NCBI GenBank assembly: GCA_001898965.1
Contig: MKVW01000009.1
Span: 1,236,166 to 1,300,165, forward strand
Direction: 5' to 3'
DNA from: Rhizobiales bacterium 62-17
GTDB lineage: Bacteria > Pseudomonadota > Alphaproteobacteria > Rhizobiales > Beijerinckiaceae
DNA length: 64,000 nucleotides
Shown here in pieces: positions 1 through 9,036 of this stretch; position 1 is the first letter of the stretch, and every line of letters begins with the position of its first letter. The notes under the pieces were generated by a model that was given only the letters and a program-made list of their open reading frames with translations, made no database searches and was not told the origin of the DNA. A program made the position numbers and the translations under genes.

Positions 1-1193
1 AATGCTTTCGCCAGCTTCGCACCGGCCGGCCAAGGCCGGTGGGTCTCGAAATCCCGACGGACCTCTGGCTGAAAGAGAGTAGGGCGCCCGCAACGCCCGC
101 CGCTTCGCCTCGCTTTGCCATAGCGGGCGAGGGCGATCTATCGCGCGCCGCGCAACTGCTGCACGCCGCGCGTGCGCCCATGATCGTGGTCGGCGGCGGC
201 GCGATGCATGTCTCCGATCAGGTGCGCATCCTGGCCGAAAAGCTGGCGGCTCCAGTCCTGTCATTTCGGATGGGACGTGGCGTGATCGATTCCCGCCATC
301 CCCTCGCCGTAACACCGCCGGTCGGCCATCGCCTTTGGCCGCAGGTCGATGTCGTCATTGGCATCGGCACACGCCTGCAAACGCCGATGTCGGTCTGGGG
401 CCGCGACGAGGCCTTATCCGTCATCCGCCTGGAGGTTGACGAAGACGAGATGAATCGCTTCGGGCCGCCGACCATCGGTCTTGTTGGCGATGCGGCGGAA
501 ACCCTGCCCCGGCTGATCGCGGCGCTGGAGCGGCTCGAACCGATTGACCGGAAGCCGCCCGCCATTCAGCTTCTACGCGATAGGATCGATGCGGACATCG
601 CCGAGAAATTGCCGCCGCAGGTCGCGTTTCTGTCGGTCATCCGCGAAGAACTGGGCGAGGATGGAATCCTGGTCGACGAGTTCACGCAGGTCGCCTATGT
701 CGCGCGCTTTGCTTATCCGGTCCATCAGCCCAGGAGCTATATCAGCAACGGCTATCAGGGCACGCTCGGATGGGGTTATCCGACGGCCTTGGGCGTCGCG
801 CATGCGCATCCGGGACGGCGCGTCGTATCGCTTTCTGGCGATGGTGGCTTTCTCTTTGGCGCGCAGGAACTGTCCACGGCGATGCATTTCGACATTCCGC
901 TGGTCGTGGTCTTGTTCAACGACGGCCAATACGGAAACGTCAAACGCTACCAGAAGGAAAATTTCGACGGTCGCCATATCGCCGTCGATCTGTCCAACCC
1001 GGATTTCATTCGCTTCGCCGAGAGCTTCGGGGCGCTGGCTTTGCGCGCGCACAGTCCGCAGGATTTGCGATTAGCGCTGCAAGAGGCGTTCAAGCAACGC
1101 CGCCCCGCCGTCATCGAAGTGCCCGTGGGCGAGTTTCCCAGTCCATTCGAGTTCATTCAACTGCCGCGTAACAGGGGCAGCCGATCTCCGTGA
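1..1193 (+). CDS. Thiamine-diphosphate-dependent enzyme, acetolactate synthase-like (5' end outside window)
   Basis: The reading frame is open from base 3 with no start codon of its own, and the first residues (FRQLRTGRPRPV) match the end of the N-terminal domain of the acetolactate synthase/benzoylformate decarboxylase superfamily, so the gene begins upstream. What remains is the central domain and the C-terminal ThDP-binding domain, with the SGDGGF...FND signature near base 835-920 that holds Mg2+ and the cofactor diphosphate. The product should be a cytosolic 2-oxo acid decarboxylase, ligase or synthase. No FAD-specific feature or small regulatory subunit is visible, so true acetolactate synthase is not assured. 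It ends 36 bases before a TctC-type binding protein, suggesting a catabolic operon with that uptake protein. Confidence 0.85.
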   Translation, partial: CFRQLRTGRPRPVGLEIPTDLWLKESRAPATPAASPRFAIAGEGDLSRAAQLLHAARAPMIVVGGGAMHVSDQVRILAEKLAAPVLSFRMGRGVIDSRHPLAVTPPVGHRLWPQVDVVIGIGTRLQTPMSVWGRDEALSVIRLEVDEDEMNRFGPPTIGLVGDAAETLPRLIAALERLEPIDRKPPAIQLLRDRIDADIAEKLPPQVAFLSVIREELGEDGILVDEFTQVAYVARFAYPVHQPRSYISNGYQGTLGWGYPTALGVAHAHPGRRVVSLSGDGGFLFGAQELSTAMHFDIPLVVVLFNDGQYGNVKRYQKENFDGRHIAVDLSNPDFIRFAESFGALALRAHSPQDLRLALQEAFKQRRPAVIEVPVGEFPSPFEFIQLPRNRGSRSP

Positions 1194-1229
1194 GGTCTTG
1201 AGAAAACAAAGCAGAGGGAGGAGAGGACG

Positions 1230-2213
1230 GTGGCGATCAGCAGAAGGACATTCACGCGCGGTGTCGCGATGGCTTTGGCGGTTTCCGTGGGCGGCCAAGT
1301 CCGCGCGCAACAATCCCGACCGATCAAGCCCGTCAAGATGATCACGCCTTATGGCGCTGGCGGCGGGGCCGATGCTGTGATCCGCGTGATCGGGGCTGAT
1401 TTGGAGCGTCAGTTGGGACAGCCCTTCCTCGTCGAAAACCGGCCGGGCGCGGGCACGCTCATCGCCGCGCAGGCGGTCGCCAATGCCGAACCCGACGGCC
1501 ACACGTTTCTGATGACAGGCCACAATACCCATACCGTCAATCCGTTCATCTATGCGAAGCTGCCTTACGATCCGGCTAAGGACTTCACGCCCATCACGAT
1601 CGTCAGTTTTGCCAGCATTCTATTCGCGGTTTCCAGCAGCATTGGCGTCAAGACCGTACCGGAGTTCATCAATTGGGTACGTTCGCAAAAGCGCGACGTC
1701 ACCTTCGGAACCTGGGGCGTTGGCGGCTCGCCGCATTTGTATGGCGTGCTTTTGGCCAAGCAGTACGGTCTGCCGCTGATCCCCGTCGCATTTCGTGGCG
1801 AACATGAAACGATACCGGAGGTGCTGGCGGGACGGGTGGATGCAACATTCGGCAGTCCGATGGCCATTGAGCCCCATGTGCAGTCCGGCGCTTTAACGGC
1901 GCTGGGCATGCTGGGCGCGCAAAGGTTTGAGACCATGCCCGATCTGCCAACATTCACCGAGCAAGGCTTGGTTGGCTATGATCTCAATGGTTTCATCGCA
2001 TGCTGGACCACCGCGAAAGTCCCGACACCGCTGCTTGAAACCTACGTCGATGCTTTTGCCGTGGCGGGCCGGCAGCCCGGATTGCTCCGTCGTCTCGTCG
2101 AAGTCGGCCAAGTGCCGGTGTTTTCTGGTCCTGCGGAGTTGAAGAAACGGGTTCAGGAAGATGCGCCGCGCTGGAAGCAGTTGGTTGAAAACGCCGGTAT
2201 CAAGCCGAGCTGA
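1230..2213 (+). CDS. Tripartite tricarboxylate transporter (TctC/Bug) family periplasmic binding protein
   Basis: A 327-residue protein with an N-terminal export signal (SRRTFTRGVAMALAVS, cut near VRAQ) that contains a twin arginine. It is followed by the Bug-family fold: an IKPVKMITPYGAGGGAD strand-loop that binds the ligand carboxylate, NRPGAGTLIAA, and AKDFTPI. The family captures carboxylates in the periplasm, usually for a TctAB membrane pair, but no TctA or TctB gene lies in the window. The start is GTG, chosen because GAGGGAGGAGAGGA lies just upstream. It follows a ThDP enzyme on the same strand, so the two probably handle one substrate. Confidence 0.88.
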   Translation: MAISRRTFTRGVAMALAVSVGGQVRAQQSRPIKPVKMITPYGAGGGADAVIRVIGADLERQLGQPFLVENRPGAGTLIAAQAVANAEPDGHTFLMTGHNTHTVNPFIYAKLPYDPAKDFTPITIVSFASILFAVSSSIGVKTVPEFINWVRSQKRDVTFGTWGVGGSPHLYGVLLAKQYGLPLIPVAFRGEHETIPEVLAGRVDATFGSPMAIEPHVQSGALTALGMLGAQRFETMPDLPTFTEQGLVGYDLNGFIACWTTAKVPTPLLETYVDAFAVAGRQPGLLRRLVEVGQVPVFSGPAELKKRVQEDAPRWKQLVENAGIKPS

Positions 2214-2217
2214 TCGC

Positions 2218-3210
2218 CTACCCCCGCACGCCCACCCGCAGGCCTGCCGCTGGTCGCTCCTGAATGACCTCGCGACGGAAGCGGAACAGCGCCGCTGGTC
2301 GCCCGCCGGTGCGGGTCGAGGTGCCGCCGGTCGGTTCCACCACGGCGGCGTTTTCGACGAAGCGGCGGAAGTTCTGTTTGTGCAGCCGTCGTCCTTCCAA
2401 TGCTTCCGCTGTGCGTTGCAGCGCCGTCAGCGTGAAACTTTCCGGCATCAGTTCGAAAATCACCGGCCGGTATTTCATCTTGGCGCGAAGCCGTCCCATG
2501 GCGGTGGCGAGGATGCGGCGATGGTCGTCGCGCATCGGCTCGCCGAGCGGGCCGGTTTCCTCGATCAACGGGCTGGCGCGGCCGTCGCGACGCGCCTCCT
2601 CGACGAGGCCCGCTTCATAGAGAAGCTGGTAGCGATCGAGCACGTTCTCGTCGTTGAAGCGGCCGCCGTCGTCCTCGAACAGCATGCGCACCCGTTCCGT
2701 CCGCGTCAGCCCATAGGCATTCGGTCGATTGGGATCGCGCGCCGCCCATTTGCGCAGCGCCGGCACGATATGGGCGTCGATGATGTGAGGCTTGCGGCTG
2801 CGCCAGTCTTCCCAGGGAAAGAAACCATACCAGGGCCGGAAACTGGCACCCGACGCCAGGGGGATGGCGCTCTCCTTCGCCGGCCCCTGGCGCGTCAGCG
2901 CCAGATAGCCGACCGACACCACATGTTTGCGGTCGCCTTCCTGCGCATGCCGGCCGCGATCGCCGAAGGTGTAGAGCTGTTCGACATAGCCAAGCGGCAC
3001 GCCGGTCTGTTCGCCGACCCAGGTGCGCAGGCCGATGTCGAAGGTGCGGTGCGCCAGCGGATCGAACGGGCCGGAGGGTAAAGCTGCTTCGCCGCGATTG
3101 CGCCCGGCATTGGCAACCAGAATGGCCGGATCGTCCCCGACGACCGTCGCGATCGCCGCGGTAAGCGTGATTTCGACGGGCAGACTGCGGGGAGAGGGGG
3201 CTTTCGTCAC
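2218..3210 (-). CDS. nadQ: NadQ-like NAD biosynthesis regulator (COG4111, NUDIX-like plus winged helix)
   Basis: About 330 residues. The N-terminal half resembles a NUDIX fold (ITLTAAIATVVGDDPAILVANAG, partly seen as separate short stretches), with WVGEQTGVPLGYVEQLYTFG resembling the NUDIX-helix region but lacking the full catalytic box. The C-terminal part (RLHKQNFRRFVE...) resembles the winged helix of NrtR-type repressors. This matches the alphaproteobacterial COG4111 family annotated as NAD regulators (NadQ) of nadABC. I start it at GTG 3210, two bases after the TGA of the upstream phosphatase, which implies coupled translation. A perfect palindrome next to nadC at 57265-57285 is a candidate target. 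Family assignment is from memory of the motif layout, not from a search. Confidence 0.68.
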   Translation of the reverse strand: MTKAPSPRSLPVEITLTAAIATVVGDDPAILVANAGRNRGEAALPSGPFDPLAHRTFDIGLRTWVGEQTGVPLGYVEQLYTFGDRGRHAQEGDRKHVVSVGYLALTRQGPAKESAIPLASGASFRPWYGFFPWEDWRSRKPHIIDAHIVPALRKWAARDPNRPNAYGLTRTERVRMLFEDDGGRFNDENVLDRYQLLYEAGLVEEARRDGRASPLIEETGPLGEPMRDDHRRILATAMGRLRAKMKYRPVIFELMPESFTLTALQRTAEALEGRRLHKQNFRRFVENAAVVEPTGGTSTRTGGRPAALFRFRREVIQERPAAGLRVGVRG

Positions 3211-3212
3211 GA

Positions 3213-3725
3213 TCAATCGATCTCGAGCATGAAGGGCACGCCTTCGTAGCACATTTCGCCCATGCCGATGGCGGAGACCGCCTGGCTCATCCGTCCGCCC
3301 CGGCTGAGCGCCTGGTCGGCGAGGGAGACGAGCAGCGCATTGGGAGTGGCCGTCGGCGAACGGGTACGGATCAATTGCGCCAGTTCGCTCTCATCGCGCT
3401 CCGGCCGCAGTGCGCAGGCGGTGATGAAGGCGGCCGCCGTCGACCGGCTCACTCCGGCGAAGCAATGGATCAGCAGTGGTTCGCGCCGGTCCCAATGGCG
3501 CACGAAGCTGAGCAGGGTATCGACATGGGCCGAGTGCGGCGGCAGATGGCCTTCGATTGGCTCGACGATATCCGACATCGACAATAGGAGATGCCGCTCG
3601 GCGGCGATGATCGCCGGGCGCGTCACCGGCGTATCGGCGTTGATCAGCGTGATCAGACTGCGCGCGCCGGTTTCGCGCACCGTGTCTTCGATCTTCGCCA
3701 GCGAGCAGACGTGAATGCGGGACAT
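3213..3725 (-). CDS. Small dual-specificity/tyrosine-type protein phosphatase
   Basis: A 170-residue protein containing the cysteine phosphatase signature HCFAGVSRS (HC-x5-RS), with the catalytic Cys and Arg in place, and an upstream SDIVEP segment where the general-acid aspartate usually lies. No signal peptide is seen, so it should be cytosolic. The substrate could be a phosphoprotein or a small phosphorylated molecule; the sequence does not decide. It sits between an HD-domain hydrolase (18 bases upstream) and the NadQ-like regulator (two bases downstream), so it is probably the middle gene of a minus-strand operon. Confidence 0.8.
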   Translation of the reverse strand: MSRIHVCSLAKIEDTVRETGARSLITLINADTPVTRPAIIAAERHLLLSMSDIVEPIEGHLPPHSAHVDTLLSFVRHWDRREPLLIHCFAGVSRSTAAAFITACALRPERDESELAQLIRTRSPTATPNALLVSLADQALSRGGRMSQAVSAIGMGEMCYEGVPFMLEID

Positions 3726-3743
3726 GGATCAGCCTTTGCTTAT

Positions 3744-4373
3744 TCAGCCTTTCGTCGTGCTGTGCATTTCGCTTTCCAGTTCCACGAATCGTTCGAGGAA
3801 CACAGTCTTGGCGGTGGTCGCGTCCATAGATGACACCAGTGCGTCGATATTGCGGGCGCTGATCTTTGGGCGGCCAAAAAATTGCTCCGCCTCGTCGACC
3901 GAGAAACCGGCGAGCCGCGTCGCCTCAATGAAGGCGGCAGCGCGGTCGGCCTGTTTGGTCATTTTGACGAGCGCCACCGGCGGCGTGGCGGGCAGGCCAT
4001 AGCGCAGGTGGATCGCCGCCAGGATGCGGTTCTCGACGCTCTTGTAATCCTCGCCGATCACAGCCTTGAACGGCGAGATCATGTCGCCGATCACATATTC
4101 CGGTGCATCGTGCAGCAGGATCATCAGGCGCCAGCGCGCCGGCAGGCCGGGATCGAGATCGGCGGCGATGCGCTCCACCAGCACCGAATGCTGGGCGACG
4201 GAAAAGATATGCGGACCCGTCGTCTGACCGTTCCAGCGCGCCACGCGCGCTAGGCCATGGGCGATGTCTTCGATTTCGACATCGAGCGGCGAAGGGTCGA
4301 GCAGATCAAGGCGCCGGCCAGACAACATGCGTTGAAAGGCGCGCGGCGCAACAGCAGGGCGTCGCGCCATCAT
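3744..4373 (-). CDS. HD-domain hydrolase of the YfbR/5'-nucleotidase type
   Basis: About 209 residues from the first of two adjacent ATG codons at 4373. The metal-binding HD motif appears as LLHDAPEYVIGD, with an upstream histidine in FSVAQHSVL and a later KQADRAAAF segment, the order expected of YfbR-like HD hydrolases. These enzymes are Mn2+/Co2+-dependent phosphohydrolases acting on deoxynucleotides in the best studied case. The start ATGATG overlaps the TGA of tag, giving translational coupling. An upstream extension of 13 residues is possible but has no better ribosome site. Its place beside Tag suggests a loose nucleotide and DNA housekeeping operon. Confidence 0.78.
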   Translation of the reverse strand: MMARRPAVAPRAFQRMLSGRRLDLLDPSPLDVEIEDIAHGLARVARWNGQTTGPHIFSVAQHSVLVERIAADLDPGLPARWRLMILLHDAPEYVIGDMISPFKAVIGEDYKSVENRILAAIHLRYGLPATPPVALVKMTKQADRAAAFIEATRLAGFSVDEAEQFFGRPKISARNIDALVSSMDATTAKTVFLERFVELESEMHSTTKG

Positions 4374-5134
4374 TTTGTCCCGCGGCTCGGCCTGTAGGCG
4401 AGTTGGGCGCAACGCTCATAGCAATGGCAGCCGACGAGATGGTCGTTGACCATGCCGACCGCCTGGGCGAAGGCATAAATGATGGTCGGGCCACAGAAGT
4501 TGAATCCGCGCCCTTTCAGGTCCTTCGAGATTTTCTGCGAGATGTCCGACTCGGTCGGGATCTCGCCCATATGCCGGCGCCCGCCTTGCAGCGGCTTGCC
4601 GTCGAAGAAATCCCACAGATAGTTCGAGAAGCCCTGCTTGCTCTCGATGTCGAGCCACACCCGCGCCGATTTCACCGTGCTCTCGATCTTGGAGCGGTTA
4701 CGGACGATGCCTTCGTCCTGCATCAGCCGTTCGACTTTCGCTGGCGTATAGCGGGCGATCTTCGCCGGATCGAAACCGTCGAAGCCTTTGCGGAAGGCAT
4801 CGCGTTTGCGCAGAATGGTGATCCACGACAGGCCGGCCTGGAAACCGTCGAGAATGAGCTTCTCGAACAGCGCCCGGCTGTCCCACTCGGGCACGCCCCA
4901 TTCCTCGTCGTGATAGGCAACGTAAAGCGGGTCTTCGCCAGGCCAGGGGCAGCGGGCGATGCCATCGGCATGGGTGACGGGCGGCCGCAGCGGCTTTGGG
5001 CCAGGGGCAGGTTTCGCTGCCGATTTGGCGGCGGCTTTCGCTGCGGGTTTGGCCGTTGCTTTGGCCTTGGCCTTCGGCGCGGGCTTGGCGGCGGGTTTCG
5101 GAGCGGTCTTCGCGGTTTTCTTCATCGGCGGCAT
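4370..5134 (-). CDS. tag: DNA-3-methyladenine glycosylase I with Lys/Ala/Pro-rich N-terminal tail
   Basis: A 254-residue protein. From about residue 60 it follows Tag closely: RCPWPG, YHDEEWGVPEWDSRALFEKL, FQAGLSWITILRKR, NRSKI, and a C-terminal HCYERC that supplies zinc ligands. Tag removes 3-methyladenine from alkylated DNA by base excision. The first 48 or so residues are unusual, built almost only from Lys, Ala and Pro (AKPAPKAKAKATAKPAAK and similar), like histone H1-type tails, and are absent from the classical E. coli enzyme of about 190 residues. Such a tail would be flexible and cationic and may help DNA binding. The start could also be the second Met at residue 4. The stop overlaps the HD hydrolase start. 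Confidence 0.92.
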   Translation of the reverse strand: MPPMKKTAKTAPKPAAKPAPKAKAKATAKPAAKAAAKSAAKPAPGPKPLRPPVTHADGIARCPWPGEDPLYVAYHDEEWGVPEWDSRALFEKLILDGFQAGLSWITILRKRDAFRKGFDGFDPAKIARYTPAKVERLMQDEGIVRNRSKIESTVKSARVWLDIESKQGFSNYLWDFFDGKPLQGGRRHMGEIPTESDISQKISKDLKGRGFNFCGPTIIYAFAQAVGMVNDHLVGCHCYERCAQLAYRPSRGTK

Positions 5135-5206
5135 GGTGAAAAGCTTACAGCATTTTCACACGAAGCGGATGTCAGATCGCGTCAACAGGCGACGTCCATC
5201 CACAAA

Positions 5207-5932
5207 TCAGCCGGCCGATTTGGCCCCCTGCGGCTCCAGCGCCGAGCGGTAGCGCTGCAGCATGCGCCGGAAGGTCGACAGCATGGTCTTTTCGATCTCC
5301 GGCCGATTCTCCAGCCGGCTCAGGGTGAAGGCGGCCGCTTCCAGGGTCGAGAGGCCCTCGCGGCGCGGTTCCTTGCGCAGCTTGCCATAAAGCGAGGGCT
5401 GCGTCGGGCGTAGCACCAGCCGGGGGCATTTCAGCACCCAGGCATTGCGCCACCACAGCGTCTTGGCCTGGCTCCATGAACCGTCGAACAGGATGATGCC
5501 GTCGATGGCGCGCATGGCGGCCGCCTGGTTGCCGGCTGGGGCGCCGTGGCGGTCGAGCAAGGCGATATCGCGATCCTGCGGCGCGTCCTCTTCAGGGGAA
5601 GCGCCCATGTGCAGCACCGCCCAGCGTTTCGGATCGACATCGCGGTCGAGCGCCGCCGACAGGCTCGGCCAGGACAGGCCGATGCGGAAGGTGGCTTTGG
5701 CGAGATGGGTGACGGCGACGCGCGCCGTGCCCAGGGTTTTGTCCTGTTCCTGCGGATGTTGCAGTACCAGGAGTTCGACGCGATTGTTGATCGGCTCGAT
5801 GGCATCGCAGACGCACAGCGCCTCCGGCTTGCCGCAATGGGCGCAGAGCGGCCCTTCCAGCAAGGTGGCGGGCAAAGCGGGACGGGGAGCGGGTTTGCGC
5901 CGGTGCGGGCGCCGGCCTTCAGCTTGGGTCAC
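5207..5932 (-). CDS. DTW-domain protein, probable tRNA uridine aminocarboxypropyltransferase
   Basis: A 241-residue protein with an N-terminal zinc-binding cluster ([14 protein letters not shown]) and the DTW core, here [14 protein letters not shown] with Ser in place of Thr. DTW proteins of the TapT/TuaA type transfer the aminocarboxypropyl group of S-adenosylmethionine to uridine 47 of tRNA (acp3U). The GTG start lies inside the 3' end of the YgfZ gene, a 14-base overlap that links two proteins tied to tRNA modification. The N-terminal 25 residues are Arg/Pro-rich. The family call is firm; the exact modification site is inference. Confidence 0.82.
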   Translation of the reverse strand: MTQAEGRRPHRRKPAPRPALPATLLEGPLCAHCGKPEALCVCDAIEPINNRVELLVLQHPQEQDKTLGTARVAVTHLAKATFRIGLSWPSLSAALDRDVDPKRWAVLHMGASPEEDAPQDRDIALLDRHGAPAGNQAAAMRAIDGIILFDGSWSQAKTLWWRNAWVLKCPRLVLRPTQPSLYGKLRKEPRREGLSTLEAAAFTLSRLENRPEIEKTMLSTFRRMLQRYRSALEPQGAKSAG

Positions 5933-6764
5933 GGGACACGCTCAATGTCACGCCGTCAGCGGCCACGGGCGCGGCGGCATCGTCCAGCCGGTCGAGCCGC
6001 AGCAGCGCCAGTCCTTGCGCGCCGGAGGACGAGCCCATCTGGCCGATCACGATGTCGCCGATCCGCACCTCGCTGCCGGGCTTCGGGGCGGCGCCGGTAA
6101 AACCGACGCGGACGATCCGCTTGCGCGCCGTGCCGCGATGCTCGACCCGCGACACCACTTCCTGGCCGATATAGCAGCCCTTGCGGAAATCGACGCCGTG
6201 CAGCCGGTCCATATTGGCTTCATGCGGAAACGCATCGCCATAAGCGAAATCGGCGCCGCCTTCCGGCACACCGAGCGCGATGCGTCTGGCGGCATAAGCC
6301 GCCTCGCCGCCGGCTTCGACGCCCATCTGGTCGAGTTCGTCAGGCGGTCCGATGACGCGCCAGCCAAGCCCTTCGTGGCGCGGATCGCGGAAGGCCAGCG
6401 CCTGGCCCGGCGGCGGTTCCTGCGCCCAGGCGGCAACAGCCAGCGTGGCGCTTTCGTCGGCGATGCGCACGTCGGCACGCAGCTTGTAGAAACCGAGCCT
6501 TTTGGCGAGATCGGCCGCCTGCGCGGCATTGCAGTCGATCAAAAGTCCGTCGCCGTCGGGAACGACGAAGAAATCGAACAGGATTTTACCCTGGGGCGTC
6601 AGCAAGGCGGCGAAACGACCTTCGCCGGGTTGCAGCTTCTCGATATCGCTGGTGACGAGATTGTTGAGGAAATCGCGGTTGTCGCGGCCGGTTACGCGCA
6701 AAACCGCCCGTCCGGTCAACAGGGTCGCCTGAGTGGCGGTGTCGGTCTCAGCGTTCATGGTCAT
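5919..6764 (-). CDS. ygfZ: Folate-binding YgfZ/GcvT-like protein
   Basis: A 281-residue protein with the YgfZ signature [12 protein letters not shown] near residue 195, containing the conserved cysteine, plus an early [15 protein letters not shown] strand pattern typical of the GcvT-like fold. YgfZ binds tetrahydrofolate and supports repair or assembly of certain iron-sulfur enzymes, including tRNA thiolation enzymes. No signal peptide is present. The start may be the first or third codon (MTM). The end overlaps the DTW gene by 14 bases. Upstream lies a divergent secreted-protein gene, so its promoter should be in 6765-6898. Confidence 0.88.
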   Translation of the reverse strand: MTMNAETDTATQATLLTGRAVLRVTGRDNRDFLNNLVTSDIEKLQPGEGRFAALLTPQGKILFDFFVVPDGDGLLIDCNAAQAADLAKRLGFYKLRADVRIADESATLAVAAWAQEPPPGQALAFRDPRHEGLGWRVIGPPDELDQMGVEAGGEAAYAARRIALGVPEGGADFAYGDAFPHEANMDRLHGVDFRKGCYIGQEVVSRVEHRGTARKRIVRVGFTGAAPKPGSEVRIGDIVIGQMGSSSGAQGLALLRLDRLDDAAAPVAADGVTLSVSRDPS

Positions 6765-6898
6765 GGACCCTAGTTAAGCCCGATGGCGAGAACTGCAAGC
6801 GCCAACTCAAGTGGGTTTCGGCGTGGCTGTGCGAAATGGCACAAGTCCTTGATCTCGTTCTAAGCTATGGGCGACGTTTCAGCGGATCGGGGGATGTC

Positions 6899-7315
6899 AT
6901 GGCGTGGATGAAACTGATGCAGGCGGCCGTTCTCGGCCTGGCATGGATCCCGGCCGCCCAGGCCGCAGAGGGTGACAGTTTCCGCGCCCCGTCGGGCAAT
7001 ATCCATTGCAGCTATGATGAAGACAGCGCGTCCTTGCGTTGTGACATCATGCAGACGACCAACCGGCCGCCGCCGCGCCCGCGCGAGTGCGATCTCGATT
7101 GGGGCAATGCTTTCGAAATCTCGCTGCGATCGACGCGCGGGGCCCGCATCTGCCACGGCGATACGGTCGCCGATCCGAACCTGCCGGTGCTGCCCTATGG
7201 GGCCGTTTGGTCGCGCGGCGGTTTCACCTGCCATTCGGCCGAAAGCGGCATGCTCTGCCGCAATGGGCGTGGCGCCGGCTTTGAATTGTCCAGGGCGCGC
7301 CAGCGCCTGTTTTAA
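6899..7315 (+). CDS. Small secreted protein, DUF6636-like
   Basis: The product has 138 residues, beginning with a clear Sec signal (KLMQAAVLGLAWIPAAQAAE). The mature part starts FRAPSGNIHCSYDE, the usual opening of DUF6636-like proteins, and has six cysteines (HCSY, LRCD, RECD, RICHGD, FTCH, MLCRN) that could form three disulfides in the periplasm. I chose ATG 6899, preceded by GGGG eight bases upstream; a longer frame from 6836 would bury the signal peptide. Its function is unknown. It converges with the membrane glycosyltransferase-like gene and overlaps its end by four bases. Confidence 0.75.
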   Translation: MAWMKLMQAAVLGLAWIPAAQAAEGDSFRAPSGNIHCSYDEDSASLRCDIMQTTNRPPPRPRECDLDWGNAFEISLRSTRGARICHGDTVADPNLPVLPYGAVWSRGGFTCHSAESGMLCRNGRGAGFELSRARQRLF

Positions 7316-9036
7316 TTTTTCAAGGACAGGTCCCAGCACGGCGTCAATTCCACCGTGCGCCGGTTGCGCAAGGCCGGTTCGAAGCCGTCGCGAATCTGAT
7401 CGCGGAAACTGGTGATCGGACATTTGGGGATCAGAATGGCCCCCATATTGGCGATCTCCGTGACCGTCTCCGGCGTCAACGCAGGGAACGTGCGGGTCGG
7501 ATCGATGCCGATCGAAACATTGCGGATCGGCTTGCGGTTGAGCAGGTAGGAGAACGGATCGACGAAGTCGAGCGAGAACACGCTGTCGAAATGCACGCTG
7601 TTGCGCGTTTCATAATCGACCAGCGCTTTCGCCGCAGCGTCGACATTCAACAGCCAGGCGACCTGATAGTCGGGCTCGGCATGCAAGGCGAGGGACGGCA
7701 ACTGGTCCTGTTTGGCTAAAGACCGATAGCTGTCCTGGAAGCGGGCATAATGATCGTTGAGGATCTGCGCCCGGGCGATGAGTGCCTTGCCGGCGCTGGC
7801 GCGGCCGAGACGGTCGAGATATTCGGCCGGCAGCGGCTGATAGGCGATGGCGGCAGCGGTGGCGCGGGTGGCGCGATAAAGCGTATGCAGGGCCACCGGC
7901 AAGGTGATCGCCGCGATGAGCAGCAACACCACCGGCCGGCGCTTGTCAACGCTGGACTTCCACTTGCACAGGATGCCGAGCAGCACCGGCCAGATGAAGA
8001 TGAACTCCTGGCTGCCCGTGTTCTGGGTTTCGAAAATGATCGCGCCGGCAGCGGTAACGGCGAGCCAGGCAGCGCTGGAATTGAGGAGTTTGCGCGCCGC
8101 GCCAAAGAGCGTCTGAAAACTGCCGCTCGTCACCGCCGCCGCATGGCGCGGCAAGGCTTCCCAGGCGGTGATGGCGAGCAGGGCTGCGATACAGGCGATC
8201 ATGTCGAACTTCAGCGTCATGACGCCGGCCAGGCGCGGCAGGAACGTGCCGCGATTCATCGTCACCAGTTGCAGGATATCGGCGAGATACTCGCTGTACA
8301 TGCCGTTGATCAGCTCGATGGCATAGTTGATCGCTAGAAAGCCGAAGAGGGCGAAGAGAAAATCGCGCCAGTTGATACGCCCGCAAACGAGCGCATAGGC
8401 GACGAGCGCGAAGCCGACGACGAAGCCGGTCACCTTGATGAACAAGAGAGCCGAGAGCAGGATGGCGATGACGACGTTGCGCAACACGCGCGTCTGCACG
8501 AACATCAAAGCCGAAACCAGCACGTAGAGCAGCAGCACCGATTGCCGGTTGTAGTTGCCGAAGGCATCGAAGGTGGAAGACGGATAGGCCTCGATGCCGT
8601 TGATCGGCAGGAAGCCGAACAGGATGAACGGCAGGATCAAGCCCAGCGCCTGCGGCCGCGACAGACGATCGACCTGGGCGACGATCAAGGCCATCAACGG
8701 CGCGGCGATGATGAGCGTGCTCCACTGCACCGCCAGGATCGGATTGGCCTGCGGCCAAAGCTTCTTCACCGCGACGAACAGATAGTAGCCAAGGCCACCC
8801 ACCGGGGTGAAGAAATCCGTATGCGGGGTCTGGCCGTTGTTCAGCCGATGCGCCGCATCGAAATAGACGATGATGTCCCAGTAATTGCCGCCGACCGGCA
8901 GGCGGATCGGCAGGGCCAGCAGAACCATCGCGACGAGAAGGCACACCGCCAACAGGGTCAGCGGCGAAACCTTCAGGATCGCGGCGGGCTTGGTCTCCGA
9001 CAAGGGCATGTCGTTGGCGGTTAGCACGGGTTTCAC
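7312..9036 (-). CDS. Polytopic membrane protein, candidate GT-C type glycosyltransferase
   Basis: A 574-residue protein with roughly ten to eleven hydrophobic membrane segments. After the first one, a loop reads YWDIIVYFDAAHRLNNG then TPHTDFFTPVGG, resembling the first periplasmic loop of GT-C enzymes, where acidic residues hold the polyprenyl-phosphate sugar donor. The C-terminal 200 residues are soluble and should face the periplasm. Its GTG start overlaps the stop of the DprE1-like oxidase (GTGA), so it is made with the enzymes likely to produce such a donor. From this I infer transfer of a pentose from a decaprenyl-phosphate carrier to a surface glycan. No family signature fixes the acceptor or sugar. 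Confidence 0.6.
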   Translation of the reverse strand: MKPVLTANDMPLSETKPAAILKVSPLTLLAVCLLVAMVLLALPIRLPVGGNYWDIIVYFDAAHRLNNGQTPHTDFFTPVGGLGYYLFVAVKKLWPQANPILAVQWSTLIIAAPLMALIVAQVDRLSRPQALGLILPFILFGFLPINGIEAYPSSTFDAFGNYNRQSVLLLYVLVSALMFVQTRVLRNVVIAILLSALLFIKVTGFVVGFALVAYALVCGRINWRDFLFALFGFLAINYAIELINGMYSEYLADILQLVTMNRGTFLPRLAGVMTLKFDMIACIAALLAITAWEALPRHAAAVTSGSFQTLFGAARKLLNSSAAWLAVTAAGAIIFETQNTGSQEFIFIWPVLLGILCKWKSSVDKRRPVVLLLIAAITLPVALHTLYRATRATAAAIAYQPLPAEYLDRLGRASAGKALIARAQILNDHYARFQDSYRSLAKQDQLPSLALHAEPDYQVAWLLNVDAAAKALVDYETRNSVHFDSVFSLDFVDPFSYLLNRKPIRNVSIGIDPTRTFPALTPETVTEIANMGAILIPKCPITSFRDQIRDGFEPALRNRRTVELTPCWDLSLKN

